In this document: piece by piece, positions 1 through 6,942 of the stretch
Layout: the number at the start of each line of letters is the position of its first letter
How positions within the stretch are numbered: position 1 is the first letter of the stretch
From: an uncultured Alphaproteobacteria bacterium
GTDB lineage: Bacteria; Pseudomonadota; Alphaproteobacteria; CALKHQ01
Reading direction: 5' to 3'
DNA length: 6,942 nucleotides
Assembly: GCA_937988735.1 (NCBI GenBank)
Contig: CALKHQ010000290.1
Location: forward strand, 1-6,942
Translations under genes and position numbers: made by a program
The notes under the pieces: generated by a model
What the model was told of the DNA's origin: nothing
What the model saw: only the letters and a program-made list of their open reading frames with translations
The model's database searches: none

Positions 1-14
1 CGCCCCGAACCGCG

Positions 15-926
15 CTAGGGCAGGGTCCCCCCCGCCCCGATGGGCAGGTGGTCGGAGCCGGCGGCGGCGAGGACCTCGGCGGTGACGCCGAGGCCGGGGG
101 AGACGAACACCTGGTCGATGGGCAGCCCGACCGCGCCGAGCCAGTCGGGCCAGCTCGGGCGGTAGCCGGGGGCACCGCAGAGCCCGGTGCGGGCGCGGAA
201 CCCGTGCAGCGCGTAGGACCAGGGCGTGGCGTTGAAGTCCCCGGCGACGATCACCGGCCCCTGCTGCGCCGAGACATGCGCCGCCACGTCGGCGAGGTCG
301 CGGGCCTGCCAGTCCTCGCCGTCGGTCGGCCGGGCGAGGTGGGTACCGACGACGGTGAACCCGCCCCGGCCTTCGCCGCGATCGAAGCGCGCGGTCAGCA
401 GCGGCGGCGTGCCTTCGGCCCGGCCCTGGGTCACGGCGTGCGCCCACGGTTGCCTGGCGAACAGCGCGAGGCGGCAGCCGCGCTGGTTGGCGCAGTCGAT
501 CTGGTGCGGATAGTCGGCTTCGAGCAGCGGGCGCAGCGCGAGCTGGACCTGGCCGAATTCCTGGAACAGCACGATGTCGGGGTCGAACTGGCGCACCCTG
601 GCGGCAACGGCGTCTGCCTCGTAGTTGCCGGCCCACAGGTTGAAGGTCATCACCCGCAGCGGGTCGCCTTCCGGCATCGCGGTGCAGGCGCCGTCGTCGA
701 GCACGGTGACGGTCGCCCAGCCGGCCGCGACCGCGCCGACGAGGGCGAGGAACCAGCGCCGCACCGGCATCGCCGCCACCGCGAGGGTGGCGAGCACGAT
801 CGCGAGCTGCGGCCGGAAGTGCGTGAAGGTGTCGAGCCAGGGCGTGGTGCGGCCGAACTCGCCGGCGGCGACGGCGAGCGCACCGCCGACGATCCCGATC
901 CACAATATCCCGATGACGCCCGGCAT
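15..926 (-). CDS. Membrane-anchored endonuclease/exonuclease/phosphatase (EEP) family protein
   Basis: A 303-residue protein of the metal-dependent EEP fold (relatives include exonuclease III, DNase I, sphingomyelinases and YafD-like proteins). The first ~76 residues hold about three hydrophobic stretches (roughly 3-21, 40-54 and 58-76), so the catalytic domain is probably tethered to the inner membrane. The catalytic domain starts near residue 90 and keeps the family motifs in order: MTFNLW with Asn96, FQE with Glu123, GTHL with His196, GDFNATPWS with Asp230 and Asn232, IDQVF with Asp271, and the terminal SDHLP with Asp292 and His293. All expected catalytic and metal-binding positions are present, so the enzyme should be active. 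Cys145 and Cys151 may form a disulfide if the domain faces the periplasm; that is inference. The ATG at 926 is supported by a GGAGAG ribosome site 5 nt upstream. Substrate (nucleic acid, phospholipid or phosphoester) cannot be told from sequence. It lies downstream of clpB on the same strand, but strong hairpins separate them. Confidence 0.9.
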   Translation of the reverse strand: MPGVIGILWIGIVGGALAVAAGEFGRTTPWLDTFTHFRPQLAIVLATLAVAAMPVRRWFLALVGAVAAGWATVTVLDDGACTAMPEGDPLRVMTFNLWAGNYEADAVAARVRQFDPDIVLFQEFGQVQLALRPLLEADYPHQIDCANQRGCRLALFARQPWAHAVTQGRAEGTPPLLTARFDRGEGRGGFTVVGTHLARPTDGEDWQARDLADVAAHVSAQQGPVIVAGDFNATPWSYALHGFRARTGLCGAPGYRPSWPDWLGAVGLPIDQVFVSPGLGVTAEVLAAAGSDHLPIGAGGTLP

Positions 927-931
927 GCCCG

Positions 932-937
932 CTCTCC
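932..937 (-). promoter_or_regulatory. Ribosome binding site of the EEP gene
   Basis: On the minus strand GGAGAG lies 5 nt before the ATG at 926. It supports this start codon. A 7-bp hairpin ends only 2 nt upstream of it. Confidence 0.6.
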
Positions 938-939
938 GG

Positions 940-957
940 GGGACTCGCCCGAGTCCC
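940..957 (-). repeat. Hairpin directly upstream of the EEP ribosome site
   Basis: A perfect 7-bp inverted repeat, GGGACTC (minus strand) paired with GAGTCCC around a GGGC loop. It sits 2 nt before the GGAGAG ribosome site, so in RNA it could affect ribosome access or mRNA stability. It has no following T-run and is poorly placed to be a terminator for the EEP gene itself. The role is inferred. Confidence 0.5.
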
Positions 958-980
958 GAAACGGGGCAGCCTGTACGGGT

Positions 981-1008
981 GCCGCCGCAGGATCAACCCT
1001 GCGGCGGC
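981..1008 (-). repeat. GC-rich inverted repeat between clpB and the EEP gene
   Basis: A perfect 11-bp inverted repeat (981-991 GCCGCCGCAGG against 998-1008) with a 6-nt loop. It lies downstream of the main clpB hairpin and has no T-run on either strand. It could be a second, back-up stop for clpB transcription, an mRNA-stabilising structure, or a remnant of a dispersed palindromic repeat. I saw no second copy in this window. Confidence 0.55.
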
Positions 1009-1019
1009 GAGACAGCGGG

Positions 1020-1055
1020 CGGCCCTCCCGCCCCGGAGGCCGGGCGGGAGGGCCG
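1020..1055 (-). terminator. Probable clpB transcription terminator (long GC hairpin, no T-run)
   Basis: A perfect 14-bp stem (1020-1033 against 1042-1055) with an 8-nt loop, beginning 5 bp after the clpB stop codon. The arm sequence is GGCCCTCCCGCCC and its exact complement. Position and stem strength fit a terminator, or a 3'-end stabiliser, for clpB. The usual run of T residues is missing: the minus strand after the stem reads GCTGTCTCG. Termination efficiency is therefore uncertain, and the EEP gene 94 bp further on might receive read-through transcription. Confidence 0.7.
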
Positions 1056-1060
1056 GAGGG

Positions 1061-3655
<2,595 letters not shown>

Positions 3656-3661
3656 CAGATA

Positions 3662-3668
3662 CTCCCCT
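3662..3668 (-). promoter_or_regulatory. Ribosome binding site of clpB
   Basis: AGGGGAG on the minus strand, 6 nt before the ATG at 3655. It is a strong match to the anti-Shine-Dalgarno sequence and decides the clpB start within a much longer open frame. I found no complementary upstream stretch that would mask it as an RNA thermometer. Confidence 0.8.
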
Positions 3669-3671
3669 GTT

Positions 3672-3693
3672 CGCGCCTTCTTCGAAGCACGCG
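3672..3693 (-). repeat. Small hairpin in the clpB 5' untranslated region
   Basis: In the predicted clpB leader, CGCG and CTTC pair with GAAG and CGCG around a 3-nt loop, with a small internal loop of 2 nt against 1 nt. It ends 3 nt before the ribosome site and leaves that site unpaired. It may stabilise the leader. No ROSE- or fourU-type thermometer pairing is evident. Evidence is pairing only. Confidence 0.3.
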
Positions 3694-3729
3694 CCCTTCG
3701 CCACGCGATGCGTCGGCGATCCACTGCGG

Positions 3730-3758
3730 ATATGGGTGTGGCGGACGGGCCACACAAG
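3730..3758 (-). promoter_or_regulatory. Putative heat-shock (RpoH, sigma-32) promoter of clpB
   Basis: On the minus strand a CTTG -35 core (3755-3758) is followed by 18 bp and then CCCATAT (3730-3736). This matches the known sigma-32 pattern (CTTGAAA, then CCCCATnT), including the correct distance. Transcription would start near 3722-3724, giving a leader of about 68 nt. RpoH control of clpB is well established in Proteobacteria, which supports the call. The same DNA also reads as a weak sigma-70 promoter (TTGTGT, 17 bp, CATATC), so basal transcription is possible from the same place. Confidence 0.7.
3736..3755. promoter_or_regulatory. Dyad within the clpB promoter spacer (candidate operator)
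   Basis: Perfect inverted repeat GTGTGG - 8 bp - CCACAC that almost exactly fills the gap between the clpB -10 and -35 elements. The centre-to-centre spacing (14 bp) and symmetry suit a small dimeric DNA-binding protein, but a 6-bp dyad can arise by chance in GC-rich DNA. No regulator is encoded in the window. Confidence 0.3.
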
Positions 3759-3762
3759 CGGT

Positions 3763-3792
3763 TTGACAGATCCCATGGCGCGCCCCGATAGT
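3763..3792 (+). promoter_or_regulatory. Sigma-70-type promoter of the MOSC gene
   Basis: A perfect TTGACA -35 element (3763-3768), 18 bp, then GATAGT (3787-3792; 4 of 6 matches to TATAAT). The expected transcription start is 3799 or 3800, which is at the A of the MOSC start codon. The -35 element lies only 4 bp from the divergent clpB -35 element, so RNA polymerase bound at one would overlap the other. Confidence 0.5.
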
Positions 3793-3799
3793 CCCGGCG

Positions 3800-4597
3800 A
3801 TGAGCATCCGCACCATCGAGATATGGCAGTACCCGGTGAAGGGGATTGCCGGCCGCCGGCTGGCGGAAACCGTGCTGCGGCCGGGCGTCGGCGTGCCGGG
3901 CGACCGCCGCTTCGCCATCGCGCGCGCCGGCGGGGGGCTGGGGCCGGCCCGGCTGCTGAACATGACCCGCCACGCGCGGCTGGCGACGCTGTCGGCCGAC
4001 TTCGACACAGGCAGCCAGGTGCTCGTGCTGTTCCGCGCCGGCCGCCCGGTGGCGCGGGGCGACGTCACCACCCCGGCCGGCCGCGCCACCATCGAGCAGT
4101 TCCTCGCCGCCTATCTGGAGAAGGAGCTGCAGGGCCCGGCGCGGCTGATGGACGCCGCCGATGCCGGGGCAACGGCCGTCGTCGCCACCGGCACCGACGA
4201 GGCGGCGCCCGTTCCCGGCACGCGCCACCAGTTCTCCGACCCGGCGCACACCACCGTTTCGATCATCAACCTCGCCAGCGTGCGCGACCTGGAGCGGGCG
4301 ACCGGCAGGCCGATCGATCCGCGCCGCTTCCGCGGCAACCTCTACATCGAGGGCGTCCCGGCCTGGGCGGAGCTCGACTGGGTGGGCGAGACGGTGACGA
4401 TCGGCGAGGCGCGGCTGAAGGTCGTCGAGCGCACCGAGCGCTGCGCCGCCACCAACGTCAACCCCGACACCGCCGCGCGCGACATGAACCTGCCGCTGGC
4501 GCTCAAGCGCGGCTTCGGTCACATGGACATGGGTGTCTACGCGACCGTGGTGGACGGCGGCCGGCTGGTGGCCGACGCGGGACCGGCGGCGCGCTGA
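3800..4597 (+). CDS. MOSC domain protein with MOSC_N domain (mARC/YcbX-like)
   Basis: A 265-residue protein with an N-terminal MOSC beta-barrel domain (from about residue 3, with the hallmark YPVKG at 11-15 and GDRRFAI at 34-40) and a C-terminal MOSC domain (about 150-262). The second domain shows RFRGN at 176-180 and the motif [11 protein letters not shown] with Cys215, at the position of the cysteine that ligates molybdenum in mARC enzymes. The ending ([18 protein letters not shown]) also fits. Relatives carry molybdenum cofactor and reduce N-hydroxylated compounds, often with redox partner proteins. E. coli YcbX has an extra C-terminal 2Fe-2S ferredoxin domain; this protein does not, so electrons would have to come from a separate partner, not seen here. 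There is no signal peptide or membrane anchor. No Shine-Dalgarno sequence precedes the ATG at 3800, and the promoter spacing predicts a leaderless mRNA. Substrate is unknown. Confidence 0.88.
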   Translation: MSIRTIEIWQYPVKGIAGRRLAETVLRPGVGVPGDRRFAIARAGGGLGPARLLNMTRHARLATLSADFDTGSQVLVLFRAGRPVARGDVTTPAGRATIEQFLAAYLEKELQGPARLMDAADAGATAVVATGTDEAAPVPGTRHQFSDPAHTTVSIINLASVRDLERATGRPIDPRRFRGNLYIEGVPAWAELDWVGETVTIGEARLKVVERTERCAATNVNPDTAARDMNLPLALKRGFGHMDMGVYATVVDGGRLVADAGPAAR

Positions 4598-4612
4598 ACG
4601 GGCTCGCCGGCC
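4598..4612. other. 15-bp convergent gap between the MOSC gene and ftsK
   Basis: Only 15 bp separate the MOSC TGA and the ftsK TAG. The best structure is a 4-bp GGGC stem (4600-4603 against 4610-4613) that runs into the ftsK stop and has no T-run, so no recognisable intrinsic terminator serves either gene here. The two transcripts probably overlap at their 3' ends or end by Rho. Confidence 0.6.
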
Positions 4613-6942
4613 CTACAGCACCTCGCGCTTGCCGGTGCGGTCCGGCGCGCTGATCAGCCCCTCCTTCTGCATCCGCTCGACCAGGCGGGCGGCGCGGTTG
4701 TAGCCGATCTGCAGGTGGCGCTGGACCAGGCTGGTCGAGACGCGGCCCTCGCGCCGGACCATCTCCACCGCCTGGTTGTAGAGGTCGTCGTCCTCCGACC
4801 GGCCCTCGTCGCCCGCAGGCGAATCGAAGCCCGGAATGCCGAGGGCCACGTCCTCGTCCTCGGTGATGCTGGGAATGTAGCGCGGGTCGCCCTGGGACTT
4901 CAGCGCCGCGCACACCCGCTCGACCTCCTGGTCGCTGACGAAGGGTCCGTGGACGCGGGTGACACGGCCGCCGCCGGCCATGTAGAGCATGTCGCCCTGG
5001 CCGAGGAGCTGCTCCGCCCCCTGCTCGCCGAGGATGGTGCGGCTGTCGATCTTGGACGTCACCTGGAAGCTGATGCGGGTGGGCAGGTTGGCCTTGATCA
5101 CGCCGGTGATCACGTCCACCGACGGGCGCTGGGTCGCCATGATCAGGTGGATGCCGGCCGCACGCGCCATCTGGGCCAGCCGCTGGATCGCCGCCTCGAT
5201 GTCCTTGCCGGCGACAAGCATCAGGTCGGCGATCTCGTCGGCGATGACCACGATGTACGGCAGGTGCGAGAGGTCGAGATCCTGCTCCTCGTAGATCGGG
5301 GCGCCCGTCTCCGGGTCGAAGCCGGTCTGCACCGTGCGGGTGAGCGTCTTTCCCTTCGCCCGCGCCTCGGCCAGTGCCGCATTGTAGCTGTTGATGTTGC
5401 GCACCCCGAGCTTCGACATCGCCCGGTAGCGCTCCTCCATCTCGCGCACCGTCCACTTCAGCGCCACCACGGCCTTGCGCGGATCGGTCACCACCGGCGC
5501 CAGCAGGTGCGGGATGCCATCATAGACCGACAGCTCCAGCATCTTGGGGTCGATCATGATGAAGCGCACCTGGTCCGGCGGCAGCCGGAACAGGAGCGAC
5601 AGGATCATGGCATTGATCGCGACCGACTTGCCGGAGCCGGTGGTGCCGGCGACCAGCAGGTGGGGCATCTTGGCGAGGTCGGCGATGACGGGAGCGCCAC
5701 CGATGTCCTTGCCCAGCACCAGCGGCAGCTTCACCGAGCCCTTGTCATAGTCGTCGCACTCGAGCAGCTCGCGCAGCGACACCAGCTCGCGGTCGCGGTT
5801 CGGCAGCTCGATGCCGATGGTGGACTGGCCCGGCACCACGGCGACGCGGACGGAAACCGCGCTCATCGAGCGGGCGATGTCGTCGGCGAGGCCGACCACG
5901 CGCGAGGTCTTGGTGCCCGGGGCCGGCTCCAGCTCGTAGAGGGTGACCACCGGCCCGGGGCGCACCTTCACGATCTCGCCGTTGACGCCGAAGTCCCGCA
6001 GCACGGATTCGAGCAGGTGGGCGTTGTTGGTGAGGCCCGCCTCGTCGATTCGCTTGTTGCGCGGCACCCTGGGCTCGTTCAGCAGCGAGATGTCCGGCAG
6101 CACGAACGAGCCCGGGTCGCCGAGGTCGAGCTTGTGCTGGTTCTGGACCACCCGCCGCACCGGCTTCGGCTCCGGCGGGACGATTTCCGCCGCATCGTCC
6201 TCGTCGTCACCGACCACGGCCCCGACGGGACGATCCACCTGGGGCGCCGACCGGCGCGCAGGCGCTGGCGCCGCCGGGGCTGCGGGGGCCGCAGGCTCGG
6301 GCTTGCGGGCAAGCCTGGGCTCGGCCATGCGCAGTGTCGCCGCGTCGGCCGGCCGCCGCTCGCGGCCGCGCGCGACGAGACCGGCAACGAAGCGCCCGGT
6401 GTGGACGGCGGCGAAGACGATGGCTCGTCCGATCATCGTCCAGTCGCTGCGGCGGAGCGCCACCGCCGGCAGGAAGGCCGCGATCGCGGCGAGGCCGGCG
6501 ATCCAGGCCACCGCCGACGGGGCGAGATTGCGTATCAGGCCGGACCCGACGGAGGTGAGATCGTACAGCAGGACGGTGCCGACCACGCCGCCGAGCCCGG
6601 CGCGCAGCGTCCACGCCTCGCCCGCCTCGACCGCGGAGAAGGCGACGGCGGTGAGCATGATCGTGATCGGAACAGCGGTCAGCCGCAGCCACAGCGGCGC
6701 AAGGCCGAGCTGGGCGATCAGCCGCCAGCCCCAGGCTGTCAGCACCAGCACCAGGATCGCCGAGGCGATGCCGACCGTCTGAAGCAGGAAGTCGGCGAGA
6801 TAGGCGCCCGGCAGGCCGAGCCAGTTCGTCGCCGGCGCCTCCGAGGCGGTGTTCCACGACGGGTCGGCGGAATTGTAGCTGAGCAGCGACAGCGCCAGCG
6901 CCACGCCGACCGCGATCAGGAGCAGGCCGCAGGCCTCGGACA
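4613..6942 (-). CDS. ftsK: DNA translocase FtsK/SpoIIIE (5' end beyond the window)
   Basis: 775 residues are visible and the frame is still open at base 6942, so the true start lies outside. A GTG at 6904 is not a credible start because it falls inside the first membrane helix. FtsK is a hexameric, septum-located ATPase that pumps chromosomal DNA and activates XerCD at dif. In visible numbering: hydrophobic segments at about 5-20, 57-74, 83-104, 115-136 and 142-162; a cytoplasmic linker of about 90 residues rich in Ala, Pro and Arg with an acidic patch (193-285); the alpha/beta motor with Walker A GTTGSGKS (432-439), Walker B Asp568-Glu569 in [10 protein letters not shown] and the family motif [13 protein letters not shown] (601-613); and the C-terminal winged-helix gamma domain (about 716-775) that reads KOPS and contacts XerD. 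The short linker is usual for Alphaproteobacteria and far shorter than in E. coli. All motor residues are intact. The promoter is not in the window. Confidence 0.97.
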   Translation of the reverse strand, partial: SEACGLLLIAVGVALALSLLSYNSADPSWNTASEAPATNWLGLPGAYLADFLLQTVGIASAILVLVLTAWGWRLIAQLGLAPLWLRLTAVPITIMLTAVAFSAVEAGEAWTLRAGLGGVVGTVLLYDLTSVGSGLIRNLAPSAVAWIAGLAAIAAFLPAVALRRSDWTMIGRAIVFAAVHTGRFVAGLVARGRERRPADAATLRMAEPRLARKPEPAAPAAPAAPAPARRSAPQVDRPVGAVVGDDEDDAAEIVPPEPKPVRRVVQNQHKLDLGDPGSFVLPDISLLNEPRVPRNKRIDEAGLTNNAHLLESVLRDFGVNGEIVKVRPGPVVTLYELEPAPGTKTSRVVGLADDIARSMSAVSVRVAVVPGQSTIGIELPNRDRELVSLRELLECDDYDKGSVKLPLVLGKDIGGAPVIADLAKMPHLLVAGTTGSGKSVAINAMILSLLFRLPPDQVRFIMIDPKMLELSVYDGIPHLLAPVVTDPRKAVVALKWTVREMEERYRAMSKLGVRNINSYNAALAEARAKGKTLTRTVQTGFDPETGAPIYEEQDLDLSHLPYIVVIADEIADLMLVAGKDIEAAIQRLAQMARAAGIHLIMATQRPSVDVITGVIKANLPTRISFQVTSKIDSRTILGEQGAEQLLGQGDMLYMAGGGRVTRVHGPFVSDQEVERVCAALKSQGDPRYIPSITEDEDVALGIPGFDSPAGDEGRSEDDDLYNQAVEMVRREGRVSTSLVQRHLQIGYNRAARLVERMQKEGLISAPDRTGKREVL

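Noticed and set aside
18..25. GGGCAGGG, a match to the E. coli FtsK-orienting KOPS motif
   Set aside because: One copy of a seven-fixed-base motif is about what chance gives in a window of this size and GC content, and the motif preference of this organism's FtsK is unknown.
3656..4522. A 289-residue N-terminal extension of ClpB in the same open frame
   Set aside because: The extension is an antisense shadow of the MOSC gene, passes over the promoter region and has no domain. The clpB start at 3655 has a strong ribosome site and aligns with the family.
4588..4653. Two copies of GGCGCGCTGA, at 4588-4597 and 4644-4653
   Set aside because: Only 10 bp, GC-rich, and each copy is explained by coding sequence (the MOSC C-terminus and the FtsK C-terminus). 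No sign of an attachment site or a mobile element.
4503..5456. A 317-codon minus-strand frame overlapping the ftsK motor region
   Set aside because: It is a +1/-1 shadow of ftsK with Arg/Gly/Pro-rich product and no motif. The FtsK frame is unbroken across it, so it is not a frameshift.
6230..6310. Ala/Pro repeats in the FtsK linker
   Set aside because: Such low-complexity Pro/Ala linkers are normal between the membrane and motor domains of FtsK.
6904..6942. GTG at 6904 as the ftsK start
   Set aside because: The frame stays open to the window edge and the 12 codons upstream encode the first half of a membrane helix, so the gene is truncated by the window, not started here.

Overview
The window is about 70% GC and fully coding-dense, with protein families and wording typical of Alphaproteobacteria (the ClpB N-terminus [12 protein letters not shown] and the FtsK core resemble alphaproteobacterial orthologues). 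I cannot name the genus. No rRNA, tRNA, CRISPR array, insertion sequence, prophage or plasmid feature is visible. This looks like ordinary chromosomal housekeeping DNA, and I see no convincing new multi-gene system in it.

Layout from left to right: (1) 15-926, minus strand, a membrane-anchored endonuclease/exonuclease/phosphatase (EEP) family protein; (2) 927-1060, a 134-bp spacer holding three successive hairpins, the strongest just after the clpB stop; (3) 1061-3655, minus strand, full-length clpB disaggregase; (4) 3656-3799, a 144-bp divergent regulatory region with a heat-shock (RpoH)-type promoter for clpB and a TTGACA promoter for the opposite gene, with their -35 elements only 4 bp apart; (5) 3800-4597, plus strand, a two-domain MOSC protein (MOSC_N plus MOSC) that appears to be read from a leaderless mRNA; (6) 4613-6942, minus strand, the DNA translocase gene ftsK, cut at its 5' end by the window edge and converging on the MOSC gene with only 15 bp between the stop codons.

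The genes do not form one pathway. ClpB serves protein disaggregation under stress, FtsK serves chromosome segregation at division, the MOSC protein is probably a molybdenum-cofactor-linked oxidoreductase, and the EEP protein is a metal-dependent hydrolase of unknown substrate. The parts most worth a second look are regulatory: the back-to-back promoter region with a dyad inside the clpB promoter spacer, the predicted leaderless MOSC start, and the hairpin cluster between clpB and the EEP gene.
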